A DNA stretch of 64,000 nt. Origin: Mycobacterium sp. 1245111.1 (GTDB lineage Bacteria > Actinomycetota > Actinomycetes > Mycobacteriales > Mycobacteriaceae). A program made the translations under genes and the position numbers. Shown piece after piece: positions 17,775-26,785 of this stretch. The stretch lies in NCBI RefSeq assembly GCF_001673405.1, contig NZ_LZLV01000034.1, forward strand, positions 124,001 to 188,000, read 5' to 3'. The notes beneath the pieces are model-generated. The model made no database searches. It saw nothing but the letters and a program-made list of their open reading frames with translations, and was not told where the DNA came from. How positions within the stretch are numbered: position 1 is the stretch's first letter; each line of letters opens with the position of its first letter.

Positions 17775-18281
17775 ATGGACGAGACGATCCTGGTGCAAGA
17801 GCTTGGGCAGCTGCTCGAGTTTTCTTACACCGACATGCTCTGTTATGCCGGGCCGTTTTCGCGGGCCGGCGTGGCGAGCGCACTCAAGGTGCTGCAGCGA
17901 GCGTTCGCCGCCCTGTCACCCAATCACCCGCCGCAACGTCGAGCGATCATTGTTCGCGCCGCGTTCGACGAACCCGGGATCCGCGACGGGATCGAGGCCG
18001 TCACTCGCGCGGTAACCGATGGCCGGTACACCGTCGATCCAGGCTTGGTTCGACCGGACCGGGGGCGCATATTGCAGGGCTTCGCTTTTCAGGTCACCGT
18101 CAAAGGCCGCACCGCGACGCTGCTGATGCGCCCTGGCTTCATCACCGACGAATTTTTCGAGCTGACCGCCAAGCCCGAGCGTGACGCCTCCGATGAGGCG
18201 CACCTCGACCAGCTGAACATTCAGCTGGCGCGCCAGCTGTTGGCAGCGTCCGCCGAAGACGTCTACGAATTGGCCTTTTAA
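17775..18281 (+). CDS. conserved-looking protein of unknown function (168 aa)
   Basis: I do not recognise the family. The frame is GC-biased at third positions like its neighbours and opens MDETILVQELGQLLEFSYTDMLCYAGPFSRAGVASALKVLQRAF, an alpha-helical start. The middle has GFAFQVTVKGRTATLLMRPGFITDEFFEL, looking like beta strands, and the end LNIQLARQLLAASAEDVYELAF. No signal peptide, membrane helix or metal motif is visible. It is divergent from fadE20 and shares the palindrome at 17729, so it may belong to lipid metabolism. The start is the first ATG that fits; there is no strong ribosome site. Confidence 0.6.
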   Translation: MDETILVQELGQLLEFSYTDMLCYAGPFSRAGVASALKVLQRAFAALSPNHPPQRRAIIVRAAFDEPGIRDGIEAVTRAVTDGRYTVDPGLVRPDRGRILQGFAFQVTVKGRTATLLMRPGFITDEFFELTAKPERDASDEAHLDQLNIQLARQLLAASAEDVYELAF

Positions 18282-18448
18282 TCTGACAAATCGGATCACG
18301 AATTTCTGAAATGCCGCCTTGTTTTCCGAGTTTTGGAAAGCAGCCCTTTTAGCGGTCTCGAACTCCCAAAAAACGGTTCAACCAGCATCAATACGCTATT
18401 GAAAAAAGTCCAAAAGTTTGCCGGCAATTTTCTTTACTCGTGCAAATC

Positions 18449-18502
18449 TTAAGCGGTAACTTAAATCCACCTGAGAAATCTCAGGAGTCCTTAGGGGAGG
18501 AC
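18449..18502 (+). promoter_or_regulatory. structured 5' leader, three adjacent hairpins
   Basis: Hairpins: TTAAG/CTTAA (18449-18464), CCTGAG-AAAT-CTCAGG (18470-18485, 6-bp stem, 4-base loop) and GTCCT/AGGAC (18487-18502). The third contains most of the GGGGAGG ribosome site of the 40-codon ORF at 18508, so folding could limit translation. They end an unusually AT-rich gap (18282-18507) with no other recognised gene. Confidence 0.45.
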
Positions 18503-18507
18503 GGTCT

Positions 18508-18630
18508 ATGGCCGGTCGGCACAGCAGCAAGGGGTTCATCAGAGGCTGCGGTGTCGCATTGGTGCTCGCGACGACTCCAGTCGCAATCGCGCCGTCAGCC
18601 CGCATCAGTGCAGGGGAAGGGAAATCATGA
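18508..18630 (+). CDS. 40-aa secreted-type micro-protein (MAGRH leader)
   Basis: A 40-codon frame from ATG 18508 with GGGGAGG 7 bases upstream. It encodes MAGRHSSKGFIRGCGVALVL, then a short hydrophobic and Ala/Pro-rich segment, and ends TGA overlapping the next ATG (ATGA at 18627). The beginning matches the MAGRH start of the PGRS protein at 22054, followed in both by a basic stretch and a hydrophobic core, so it looks like an isolated export signal. It may be a true small secreted or membrane peptide or a coupling leader for the next gene. A frame this short would be missed by most gene callers. Confidence 0.6.
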   Translation: MAGRHSSKGFIRGCGVALVLATTPVAIAPSARISAGEGKS

Positions 18631-19373
18631 AAGCTGCAACCAGACGAACGATCATCGCAGCAGGTGCGCTGACCGCGGCTGGACTCTTTGGGTCACTGCC
18701 ATACCACGGCTCCACGCAGGCGCTCGGCGTGCCGACCCAGCACCACGACGTCGCGCTGGTGGATGCCGGTGCAACGCTCCTGCTCGACGAAGGCGTTTTG
18801 GACAACGCTTTCTGGAACGACGTCCTAGGGCCCACCGGAGCCGAAGAGCAACTGTTCAGTGCCCTGTCGACGACATTAGGCACCAGCGAGGCGACCACCC
18901 TGCTTGACGCAACCGGCGCCAACCCGATCTTCAGCGGGGTCTTCAATGGCGCGGAGAGCCGTGGCTTCGAGGCGCTGTTCCTGAACGGACTCGTCGGCGA
19001 AGATCAGCTGAACCAGGCACTAGGGGTCAGTACGCTCGCCTCGCAGACCGAGCTGCTCAGCGTCTTCAGCAGCGATTTCGTGCCGATCCCTGCCAGCTCC
19101 GGCGTAACTCTCGCGGACCTCACAAGCGCCCTGGGCACCTCGGCCTTCGACACGGATCTGACGTCGATCGCCAACGCGGACTACGCCCTCGCGGCAAGCG
19201 ATTTCGAGGGCTACCTGGCCTCGCTCGCGGGTGACACCAGCGCCCTCGGCGAGATCGGCACGCTACTCACCGACCTGAGCAACAGCTTCAGCGACCTGGG
19301 CACCAACCTCACCACCGACTTCAGCGCCGTGATCACCGACATCACCGCGCTGCTCGGCGGAGGTCTGCTCTAA
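18627..19373 (+). CDS. secreted protein of unknown function (248 aa)
   Basis: Signal peptide MKAATRRTIIAAGALTAAGL followed by a likely cleavage near FGSLPYHGSTQA. The mature part is acidic, without Cys, with irregular Leu/Asp/Ser/Thr motifs such as ALGTS, LLTDL and ITDITALLG. It ends in a probably amphipathic helix and LLGGGLL. I know no family. Its ATG overlaps the stop of the 40-aa ORF, and it ends 16 bases before a strong terminator, so the two genes form a self-contained unit. Low lysine and arginine content suggests export to the surface or medium. Confidence 0.75.
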   Translation: MKAATRRTIIAAGALTAAGLFGSLPYHGSTQALGVPTQHHDVALVDAGATLLLDEGVLDNAFWNDVLGPTGAEEQLFSALSTTLGTSEATTLLDATGANPIFSGVFNGAESRGFEALFLNGLVGEDQLNQALGVSTLASQTELLSVFSSDFVPIPASSGVTLADLTSALGTSAFDTDLTSIANADYALAASDFEGYLASLAGDTSALGEIGTLLTDLSNSFSDLGTNLTTDFSAVITDITALLGGGLL

Positions 19374-19383
19374 CACGCGGGGG

Positions 19384-19423
19384 AACAGAAGCGCCGGAGC
19401 CGGGGGCTCCGGCGCTTTCTGTT
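19384..19423 (+). terminator. intrinsic terminator after the secreted-protein unit
   Basis: AGCGCCGGAGC (19390-19400) and GCTCCGGCGCT (19406-19416) form a perfect 11-bp GC-rich stem with a CGGGG loop, followed by TTCTGTTTGT. The stem can extend through ACAGA/TCTGT with one bulge. This is a strong factor-independent terminator, unusual in mycobacteria; it also faces the convergent hflX. Confidence 0.85.
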
Positions 19424-19461
19424 TGTGCGGTGAATCTGAGAGCCAACCGACCTGAGAACGC

Positions 19462-20886
19462 TCAAGCCTGATCGGACCCGTTCACCGAAAACGGCCGCAG
19501 ACTCGCGGCCAGCGCCACCGGCACCCGCGCCTTGATCCGCGTCCCGTCACCGATGTGCTCGGTCTGCTGCACCCGGCCGTCGGCGTGCACGCGCGACACC
19601 AAATCGCCACGGTCGTAAGGGATTACCACGTCGACCGCAGTGTCGGTCGGCGCGGCCAGCTCCGCCATCCGTCTGCGCAGGGCGTCAACACCCTCCCCCG
19701 TCGCGGCCGAGACGAACACCGCTCCGGGCAGTGCACGCCGCAGCTTGGCCAGGCCCAAATCGGTTGCCGTGTCGATCTTGTTGACCACGATCAGCTCCGG
19801 CGCCGGTCCGCTGTGGTGGTCGGCGAACACCTCCGACACCACCTGGCGTACCGCGCTGATCTGCGCCAGCGGGTTGACATCTGAGCCGTCGACGACGTGC
19901 ACCAGCAGATCGGCATCGACGACTTCCTCCAGCGTCGAGCGGAAGGCCTCCACCAACTGCGTCGGCAGATGCCGCACGAAACCGACCGTGTCACTGATGA
20001 CGAATGCCCTGCCGTCGTCGAATTGTCCACGGCGAGTGGTGGGTTCGAGGGTGGCGAACAAAGCATCCTGCACCAGCACCCCGGCGCCGGTCAGCGCGTT
20101 CAGCAGACTCGACTTGCCGGCGTTGGTGTAGCCGACGATCGCGATCGACGGCATCTCGCTGTGCACCCGGCGGCTACGCTGGGTGTCGCGAATCTTCTTC
20201 ATGTCACGAATGTCGCGGCGCAGCTTGGACATTCGCTCGCGGATGCGCCGGCGGTCGGTCTCGATCTTGGTTTCACCGGGACCACGCAGGCCCACACCGC
20301 CGCCGCTACCGCCGGCTCGACCACCCGCCTGCCGCGACATCGACTCACCCCAACCACGCAGGCGCGGCAGCATGTACTCCATCTGCGCCAGCGACACCTG
20401 AGCCTTACCCTCGCGGCTGGTAGCGTGCTGCGCGAAGATGTCCAAAATCAGGGCCGTGCGATCGATGACCTTGACCTTGACAGCCTTCTCCAGCGCGGTC
20501 AGCTGTGCGGGCGACAGTTCACCGTCGCAAATCACAGTGTCGGCGCCCGTCGCCGACACCACGTCGCGCAACTCACCGGCCTTACCCGAGCCGATATAGG
20601 TCGACGGGTCCGGCTTGCTACGCCGCTGGACCATCCCCTCGAGCACCTGCGAGCCGGCGGTCTCGGCGAGCGCGGCCAACTCGGCGAGGCTGGCGTCTGC
20701 GTCGGCGGCACTGCCCTCGGTCCACACCCCGACCAGCACCACCCGCTCCAGGCGAAGCTGGCGGTACTCGACCTCGGAGATGTCGGTGAGTTCGGTGGAC
20801 AGGCCGGCCACACGGCGCAGCGCCGCGCGGTCGTCGAGCGCGAGGTCACCCGTGCTCGGGGTTTCAGGAATATCGGGATATGTCAT
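19462..20886 (-). CDS. hflX: GTPase HflX (474 aa)
   Basis: Ribosome-splitting GTPase of the Obg/HflX superfamily that binds stalled or heat-stressed 50S particles. Residues about 30-180 carry the HflX N-terminal domain (VEYRQLRLERVVLVGVW, PSTYIGSGKAGEL). A Gly-rich linker (GGRAGGSGGGVGLRGPGETKIETDRRR) follows. The G-domain has GYTNAGKSSLLNAL (G1), DTVGFVRHLP (G3) and NKID (G4). ATG 20886 gives an N-terminus MTYPDIPETPSTGDL like relatives; the longer frame to 21039 reads through the dapF gene's end. It lies 46 bases after dapF's stop, probably co-transcribed. Confidence 0.93.
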   Translation of the reverse strand: MTYPDIPETPSTGDLALDDRAALRRVAGLSTELTDISEVEYRQLRLERVVLVGVWTEGSAADADASLAELAALAETAGSQVLEGMVQRRSKPDPSTYIGSGKAGELRDVVSATGADTVICDGELSPAQLTALEKAVKVKVIDRTALILDIFAQHATSREGKAQVSLAQMEYMLPRLRGWGESMSRQAGGRAGGSGGGVGLRGPGETKIETDRRRIRERMSKLRRDIRDMKKIRDTQRSRRVHSEMPSIAIVGYTNAGKSSLLNALTGAGVLVQDALFATLEPTTRRGQFDDGRAFVISDTVGFVRHLPTQLVEAFRSTLEEVVDADLLVHVVDGSDVNPLAQISAVRQVVSEVFADHHSGPAPELIVVNKIDTATDLGLAKLRRALPGAVFVSAATGEGVDALRRRMAELAAPTDTAVDVVIPYDRGDLVSRVHADGRVQQTEHIGDGTRIKARVPVALAASLRPFSVNGSDQA

Positions 20887-20932
20887 AGGCAATGTCACAT
20901 GCTGCCCGTCGAGGCGACCGCACGCATCCGAT

Positions 20933-21805
20933 TTAACGGAGAGCGCGCTGCCACCATTCCTCGCTGAGTTCGCCGTGAGCCACCAACACCGACGGCCCAC
21001 GCAGGTAGCTGGTGGCCTCGGTGATAGTGACGACGACATCGCCGCCCGGCACCCGAACCGTCAACGTGCCGGTGGTAGCGCCGCCATGCGACAGCGCGGC
21101 GACCGCCGCGGCAACGGTTCCCGTTCCGCAGGAACGGGTTTCGCCTACCCCTCGCTCGTGCACCCGCATGCTCAGCGCGCCGTCGACCGGGGCGGTGAGA
21201 ATCTCCACGTTGACCCCGTCGGGGAATTGGCCGGGGTCGAAACTGACCGGCGCCGCGACGTCCAACTCCGCCAGCGTCTGCGGCGTCAGCGCGGAGTCGA
21301 CGCACGCCAGGTGCGGGTTGCCCACATCGACCGCAAGCCCGTTGAACGTCCGCCCACCGACCACGGCCTGACCCGGCCCGAGCCGGTTGGCCTTGCCCAT
21401 GTCGACCCGGACATCGGCGTTGGTGGCGTCGACGTGGTGCATCACGACCGGTCGCGGGCCGGCCAAGGACCCCACGACGAACTCGTCACGGGTTTCCAAC
21501 CCATCGGCCCGCAGGAAGTGCGCGAACACCCGCACGCCGTTGCCACACATCTGGGCGATCGACCCGTCGGCGTTGCGGTAGTCCATGTACCAGTCGCCGG
21601 CGTCGACGCCGTCGGGGATCCGCTCGAACACGCCCGCCGCCAGTGCGGCCCCGGCGGTCGTGACGCGCAATACGCCATCGGCTCCCAGGCCACGGCACCG
21701 GTCACACAACGCCGACACCACGCCCGGCGTCAGCGCCAGCGCGGCGTCGAGGTCACGCAGCACGACGAAATCGTTCTGCGTGCCATGGCCTTTGGCGAAG
21801 ATCAC
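20933..21805 (-). CDS. dapF: diaminopimelate epimerase (290 aa)
   Basis: Cytosolic enzyme converting LL- to meso-diaminopimelate for lysine and peptidoglycan. Both catalytic Cys are present, in [12 protein letters not shown] and [14 protein letters not shown]. The PhzF-like fold halves are marked by [13 protein letters not shown] at the start and [15 protein letters not shown] at 21805 gives [11 protein letters not shown] and a length equal to the M. tuberculosis enzyme (about 289); the extension to 21985 has no homologous sequence. It is followed by hflX. dapA at 49417 supplies an earlier step of the same pathway. Confidence 0.95.
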   Translation of the reverse strand: MIFAKGHGTQNDFVVLRDLDAALALTPGVVSALCDRCRGLGADGVLRVTTAGAALAAGVFERIPDGVDAGDWYMDYRNADGSIAQMCGNGVRVFAHFLRADGLETRDEFVVGSLAGPRPVVMHHVDATNADVRVDMGKANRLGPGQAVVGGRTFNGLAVDVGNPHLACVDSALTPQTLAELDVAAPVSFDPGQFPDGVNVEILTAPVDGALSMRVHERGVGETRSCGTGTVAAAVAALSHGGATTGTLTVRVPGGDVVVTITEATSYLRGPSVLVAHGELSEEWWQRALR

Positions 21806-22053
21806 CCGCTCAGGATACGTGCCGAGGAGTCGTCCCCTCCGAACTCGCCCAGAGGGGTCGCACCGCGGCTGGTTGATTAGCCGTGGAAGTTCTCGATCCA
21901 CCGCCGGCCCAGTGACCAGCGTGAACGCCACCCGGCATTGGCAAAAATACCGAAAAGTTCCGCGTAGCTGTTTTGTATTGAACATACGTCGAGTAACTTT
22001 GGCGAAGCTGCACTCGCCTGTTTACGCATCGATCGCGAGTAGATAGGGGGCGG

Positions 22054-25000
22054 ATGGCAGGTCGACACGCGAAGCGGAGAACTCGCGCGCGCAACCGTAA
22101 GGTCCGCCGCTGTGCGGCCGCCGGCCTGTCCACGACCGCCGGTGCGCTTGTCGCCGCCGCCGTGAGCCCGTTCGCAACTGCGCCGCTGGCCAAGGCCGAC
22201 TTTGAAGATCTGATCATCAACCTCTTCGACCCCGGGGCGTTCGCGACGGCCTTCGACCCCAGCGCGGTCGCAGCAGCCCTCGACCCCGCCTCGATCACGG
22301 CAGCTCTTGATGTCGGCTCCCTCGCGGCGGCCCCAGATCCCTCCGCCGCCCTCGACTTCGGGACCCTCGCGGCGGCCACCGACCCGGCCCCGGTCGCGGC
22401 GGCCGCCGAGCCCGCGGGCACGTTCGATCTCGCCGGTCTGCTGGCCGGTCTTGGCTTTACCAGCGACGGGACACCCGATACTCCCGAACTAGCTGCGGCC
22501 TTCCAACAGGGCTTCTATCAGCCGGTGCACTATTTCCTCGAATATTGGATCAACAGTTCGGTCGGCCAGTTCGTCGACGCGCAAGCCAATGCGCTTTACG
22601 CGTACTTCATCAGTAGCCCAGAGGGTCAACAGATAGTGACCCAATTCTTTCAGCAGTACGGCCTGGACATCACGCCCACCGCTTTTTGTGGCCTGATTTG
22701 CGACGGTGCCCCCGGAACGGAGGCCGACCCAACCGGCGGCGACGGCGGGCTGCTCGCCGGCGACGGCGGCGCCGGCTGGACAAGCACCGTGGCGGGTGTG
22801 GCCGGTGGTAACGGCGGGGATGCCGGGGTGGGCATCGGTAACGGCGGCGAGGGTGGTGCCGGCGGGCTGGGCGCCGACGGTGGCAACGGCGGCGACGGCG
22901 GCGGCATTCTGGGCAACGGCGGCCTCGGCGGCACCGGCGGTGCGGGCGGCCTCGGTGTGGCCGCCGGTAACGGCGGCAACGGCGGGAGCACCGGCGAAAA
23001 CATCACGAACATAGGCGCTTTCGGTAACGGCGCCAACGGCGGCGCTGGCGGTGTCGGCTACACGGGCTCCGTCGGCGGCAACGGCGGGGCTGGAGGCGAT
23101 GGTTCCTCGTTGATCGGGTACGGCGGCACCGGCGGCAACGGCGGCAACGGCGGCACAGGTGCGGCCGGCGCCCTCGGCGCGAACGGCACGCTGGCCCACC
23201 CGACCGGCTACAACGGCGGCAACGGCGGCGCAGGCGGCAACGGAGGTTTGGGCGGGGTCGGCGGCCACAGCGGCATTGGCCAAGCCGCCAGCGGCGCCCA
23301 GGGCAACGGCGGAGCCGGTGGTCAGGGCGGAGCCGGTGGCGTCGGGTACAGCGGCGCCAACGCCACCGTCGCGGGCTCCAGCGGGCAGACCGGCTACGCG
23401 GGCGGCAACGGCGGCAACGGCGGTGCGGGCGGTTCCGGCGCCGTCGCCGGTCAGCAGGGCGCCGGCGGCCAAGGCGGCGCCGGCGGCAACGGCGGTAACG
23501 GCGCGGTCGGCACCACCGGCGCCACCGGCACCCTTTCCCACCCGACCGGTTACACCGGCGGCAACGGCGGAAACGGAGGCGCTGGTGGAGCCGGCGGACA
23601 GGGCGGCACCGGCATCGGCGGCCAAGCCGCCAACGGCAGCCAAGGTAACGGCGGCAACGGCGGTGCGGGCGGTAAAGGCGGCACCGGCTACACCGGCACC
23701 ACCGGTGCCACGCCCGGCGCGACCGGTGGCAACGGTGCCAACGGCGGCGCCGGCGGCAACGGCGGCACCGGCGGTTCGGGCACCGTCGCGGGCAATGGCG
23801 GAGCCGGCGGCCAAGGCGGCACGGGCGGCACCGGTGGCACCGGCGCGGCCGGCTCGACCGGTGTGTCGAACGTCAGCAATGGCGTGGGCGGCAACGGCGG
23901 TGGTGGCGGCAACGGCGGCGCCGGCGGCACCGGCGGCAACGGAGGTGGTGGAGGAACCGGCGCGAACAGCACGACTGGCGCCACCGGCATCGGCGGCAAC
24001 GGCGGCACCGGCGGCCAGGCCGGTACGCCCGGCAATGGCGGCAACGGCGCGGCCGGTGCGATCGGTGTCGCAGGTTCTGGCGGCAACCTCGGGGCCGGTG
24101 GCAACGGCGGCAACGGCGGCAACGTCGGCACGCCGGGCTCGGGCGGCAGCGGCGGCACCGGATCTACGCCGGGCGGTGCCGGCAGCACCGGCAGCACACC
24201 GACAGGCCCGGTCGGCAATGGCGGGAACGGCGGCAACGGTTACAGCCCAACAACATTGGGCGCCAACGGCGGCAACGGCGGCGCCGGCGGCAACGGCGGC
24301 ACCATGGGCAACGGCGGCAACGGCGGGAACGGCGGCAACGGGGCCACCGGCACCACCGGCGTCAATCCGTCGGCCGGCCAGGCGGCCAACGGCGGGACCG
24401 GCGCCAACCAATCCTGCACCCTTGTCGTCTGCACTCCGCCCGGCACCGGGGGTAACGGCACTAGCGGCACTGTCGTCGGACAGGCTGGGGGCAATGGCGG
24501 CACCGGCGGAAGTGGCGGCGGTGCACTAAGCCTCGCCGGGGCCCAGGGCGGGGCCGGCGGGAACGGCGGCAACGGTGACGTCGCCGCCGGTGGGACGGGC
24601 GGTAACGGGGGCAATGCCTCGGCCGTGGCGGGGGTTGGCACCGCAAGCGCCGGCAACGGCGGCAACGGCGGTAGCGCAACCGGCGTCGGCGCTACCGGAG
24701 GCACGGGCGGCAACGGCGGTGCCGGCGGCGCTGGCGGGGCCGGCGGATCGATCTCGGGCAACGGCGGCAACGGCGGTACCGGCGGCACCGGCGGCACCGG
24801 CGGCACCGGTGCGGTGGGCCCGGCCGGCGGGGCCGGCGGCAAGGGGGGCAACGCAACTATTCCGCTGAACGTCGGGACGGTAACGGGCGGCAACGGCGGG
24901 GCCGGCGGCGCCGGGCTGAACGGCGGAATCGGCGGAACGGGTGGCGACGGCGGGGCCGGCGGCGCACCCGGCATCGCCACCAACGGCACGAACGGCGCCA

Positions 25001-25191
25001 TCGGCAGTGGCGGCACAGCGGGGGCCGGCGGTACCGGCGGGGCCGGCGGATCGGGGGGCGCCGGCGGCACGGGCGGCACGGGAACCAACGGACTCGGAAC
25101 CGTCGTGCAGCACGGCACCAATGGGACGGCGGGCGCGAACGGCACCCAAGGCGCGACCGGCAACTCCGGCCATGCCGGCGCGCCCGGCTAG
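22054..25191 (+). CDS. PGRS glycine-rich protein without a PE domain (1045 aa)
   Basis: The N-terminus ([20 protein letters not shown], then [25 protein letters not shown]) is a long basic export signal of about 49 residues with an AKA cleavage site, not a PE domain. Residues about 50-225 hold a helical domain with imperfect [23 protein letters not shown] repeats and a [20 protein letters not shown] segment. From about 226 to the end there are about 820 residues of GGAGGxGG/GGNGG repeats, as in PE_PGRS tails. It probably sits at the surface. It lies between dapF and miaA, a site with no PGRS gene in M. tuberculosis as far as I recall. A GGGGGCGG site precedes the ATG. Confidence 0.85.
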   Translation: MAGRHAKRRTRARNRKVRRCAAAGLSTTAGALVAAAVSPFATAPLAKADFEDLIINLFDPGAFATAFDPSAVAAALDPASITAALDVGSLAAAPDPSAALDFGTLAAATDPAPVAAAAEPAGTFDLAGLLAGLGFTSDGTPDTPELAAAFQQGFYQPVHYFLEYWINSSVGQFVDAQANALYAYFISSPEGQQIVTQFFQQYGLDITPTAFCGLICDGAPGTEADPTGGDGGLLAGDGGAGWTSTVAGVAGGNGGDAGVGIGNGGEGGAGGLGADGGNGGDGGGILGNGGLGGTGGAGGLGVAAGNGGNGGSTGENITNIGAFGNGANGGAGGVGYTGSVGGNGGAGGDGSSLIGYGGTGGNGGNGGTGAAGALGANGTLAHPTGYNGGNGGAGGNGGLGGVGGHSGIGQAASGAQGNGGAGGQGGAGGVGYSGANATVAGSSGQTGYAGGNGGNGGAGGSGAVAGQQGAGGQGGAGGNGGNGAVGTTGATGTLSHPTGYTGGNGGNGGAGGAGGQGGTGIGGQAANGSQGNGGNGGAGGKGGTGYTGTTGATPGATGGNGANGGAGGNGGTGGSGTVAGNGGAGGQGGTGGTGGTGAAGSTGVSNVSNGVGGNGGGGGNGGAGGTGGNGGGGGTGANSTTGATGIGGNGGTGGQAGTPGNGGNGAAGAIGVAGSGGNLGAGGNGGNGGNVGTPGSGGSGGTGSTPGGAGSTGSTPTGPVGNGGNGGNGYSPTTLGANGGNGGAGGNGGTMGNGGNGGNGGNGATGTTGVNPSAGQAANGGTGANQSCTLVVCTPPGTGGNGTSGTVVGQAGGNGGTGGSGGGALSLAGAQGGAGGNGGNGDVAAGGTGGNGGNASAVAGVGTASAGNGGNGGSATGVGATGGTGGNGGAGGAGGAGGSISGNGGNGGTGGTGGTGGTGAVGPAGGAGGKGGNATIPLNVGTVTGGNGGAGGAGLNGGIGGTGGDGGAGGAPGIATNGTNGAIGSGGTAGAGGTGGAGGSGGAGGTGGTGTNGLGTVVQHGTNGTAGANGTQGATGNSGHAGAPG
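22729..25190 (+). repeat. PGRS codon repeat tract (GGC-GGC-AAC type)
   Basis: About 2.4 kb of tandem, imperfect GGCGGCAACGGCGGC units encoding Gly-Gly-Asn/Ala, very high in G and C. Such tracts are prone to length change by slippage and recombination and to misassembly, so repeat number here should be treated as uncertain. They also create long false antisense ORFs rich in Pro or Ala. Confidence 0.9.
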
Positions 25192-26093
25192 GACACGTGC
25201 CGCCACGCCGTCACCGCGGCATCGGCGTTGCCCTCGGCGGTGGCGTCCAGCCAGTTGATCCGGTGGTCGCGGCGGAACCAGGACCGCTGTCGGCGGACGT
25301 AGCGGCGGGTGCCGATGAACGTCGGCTCCCGGGCCGCATCGCCGTTACCGCCGGCATCGAGGTCGTCGAGGACCTGCGCGTAACCCAGAGCTCGTGACGC
25401 GGTGACGCCGTCGCGCAGCCCGCGGTCGCGCAGACCGACCACCTCCGCGACCAGGCCGTCGGTGAACATCGTGTCGGTGCGTTGAGCCAGCCGCTCGTCG
25501 AGAAGCTTTGTTTCGCAATCCAATCCAATGATCGCGGTGTCCCAACGCGGCGTTCCGATGACGGGCGCCGACGCGGCGAACGGCTGACCGGTGAGTTCCA
25601 CCACCTCGAGAGCGCGCACGATGCGCCGGCCGTCGGTCGACAGGATCGACGCCGCCGCGGCCGGATCGCGATCGGCGAGCTCGGCGTGCAAAGCGCCGAC
25701 GCCGATCTCGGCCAGCCGCTGCTCCCATTTCGCGCGCACCGCAGGTTCGGTCGCCGGGAATGACCACTCGTCGAGCAGCGACTGGATGTACAGCATCGAG
25801 CCGCCGACCACCACCGGAACATTGCCGCGGGCGGCGATCGCCTCGATGTCGGCGGCGGCGTCGCGCTGGTAGCGCGCGACGGTCGCGGTGGCGGTGACAT
25901 CCAGGACGTCGAGCTGGTGGTGCGGGATGCCGCGGCGCTGCGCGACGGGCAGTTTCGCGGTGCCGATGTCCATGCCACGGTAGAACTGCATCGCGTCGGC
26001 GTTGACGATCTCCCCGCCGAGCCGCTCGGCAACATCAAGGGCCAGTTGCGATTTGCCGGTTCCAGTCGGCCCGACGATGGCCAGCGGCCTCAC
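25188..26093 (-). CDS. miaA: tRNA dimethylallyltransferase (301 aa)
   Basis: Transfers a dimethylallyl group to N6 of A37 in tRNAs reading UNN codons; MiaB then methylthiolates it. Seen: P-loop [17 protein letters not shown] at 6-22, the [16 protein letters not shown] substrate motif at about 34-49, and [13 protein letters not shown] near 280. Starts at GTG 26093, which overlaps the stop of the upstream gene (GTGA), so it is translationally coupled. Its stop overlaps the convergent PGRS gene by 3 bases. Length typical. Confidence 0.95.
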   Translation of the reverse strand: MRPLAIVGPTGTGKSQLALDVAERLGGEIVNADAMQFYRGMDIGTAKLPVAQRRGIPHHQLDVLDVTATATVARYQRDAAADIEAIAARGNVPVVVGGSMLYIQSLLDEWSFPATEPAVRAKWEQRLAEIGVGALHAELADRDPAAAASILSTDGRRIVRALEVVELTGQPFAASAPVIGTPRWDTAIIGLDCETKLLDERLAQRTDTMFTDGLVAEVVGLRDRGLRDGVTASRALGYAQVLDDLDAGGNGDAAREPTFIGTRRYVRRQRSWFRRDHRINWLDATAEGNADAAVTAWRHVS

Positions 26094-26776
26094 GGCTGCC
26101 AGACGCCGGCGAAGTATCCGACGCCGTAGGGCGCCGCACGGTAGAGCTCCTTGGCCGACCGCGGCACCGGCTCGGCCAGCCCGGCCAGCACTTCGAACGC
26201 GACCCGTCCCCCGACGTGGGCGGGCAGCCGCGTCAGCGCGGCGACGTCGCCGCAGGCCAGCGCGTCATCCAAGGCACTCTGCACCTCGGCGTCGTCGGGC
26301 CGGTATCCGCCAGGCGCCGCCGGGGTGAGCGTGTTCACCCCGTCGGCGACCACTAGCACCCCGATCGGCTCCGTCGACCGATCGATCTCACCGCGCAGCC
26401 GCCGGCCGAGCTCGACCGCGCCCGCGGTGTCGTGGCTGTCGGCGTAAACCCGAACCTGCGCCTCGGCATCGGGCTGAGCCAAATCCCTGATCCAACCGCC
26501 GATCAGCGCACACAACGGCATCGGCACCGGCGGACCGCTGGCCTGCGGCGACAGCCGCACCACAACGTCGGCGCCGTAACCCGCGAACGTCCCGACCGCC
26601 TCGAGGCCGATCACGTCGTCCGCGGCGCCCACGCCGACGACGATCCACCGCCGCGGCAACGCCGCCGCGGCGGCGATCATGGCCGACCGCAACTCCTCGA
26701 CCTCGGCGGCGGCCGCGCCGGCCAGCTCGGGAACCAGCACCGGCGCGGACGGGATGATCGAGATGGCGCTCAGCAC
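26090..26776 (-). CDS. class III extradiol dioxygenase-like protein, miaA-linked (228 aa)
   Basis: Relative of the mycobacterial hypothetical protein coupled to miaA (Rv2728c type). [21 protein letters not shown] and [13 protein letters not shown] resemble the LigB/DODA fold start. I cannot identify a complete His/Glu iron site (one His in ADSHDTAG, one in PAHVGG), so catalytic activity is doubtful. Its stop overlaps miaA's GTG by 4 bases (GTGA), suggesting a role connected with tRNA modification or merely coupled expression. Confidence 0.8.
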   Translation of the reverse strand: MLSAISIIPSAPVLVPELAGAAAAEVEELRSAMIAAAAALPRRWIVVGVGAADDVIGLEAVGTFAGYGADVVVRLSPQASGPPVPMPLCALIGGWIRDLAQPDAEAQVRVYADSHDTAGAVELGRRLRGEIDRSTEPIGVLVVADGVNTLTPAAPGGYRPDDAEVQSALDDALACGDVAALTRLPAHVGGRVAFEVLAGLAEPVPRSAKELYRAAPYGVGYFAGVWQP

Positions 26777-26785
26777 GCCATCAAA

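Noticed and set aside
18440..18907. 155-codon plus frame overlapping the secreted-protein unit
   Set aside because: It is in a different frame from the 40-aa and 248-aa genes, both of which have ribosome sites and signal peptides; its product is Arg/Ser-rich noise.
21970..21995. Possible SOS box near TTGAACATAC before the PGRS gene
   Set aside because: Only the left half resembles TCGAAC; the right half has several mismatches to GTTCGA.
22489..24411. Minus-strand 640-codon Ala/Val-rich frame opposite the PGRS gene
   Set aside because: GC-repeat shadow of the Gly-codon tract; composition (Ala, Val, Arg, Thr only) is that of reverse-complemented GGC/AAC repeats.
24240..25163. Minus-strand 307-codon Pro/Val-rich frame
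   Set aside because: Another shadow of the PGRS tract; PPLPPVPP repeats come from reverse-complemented GGC-GGC codons.
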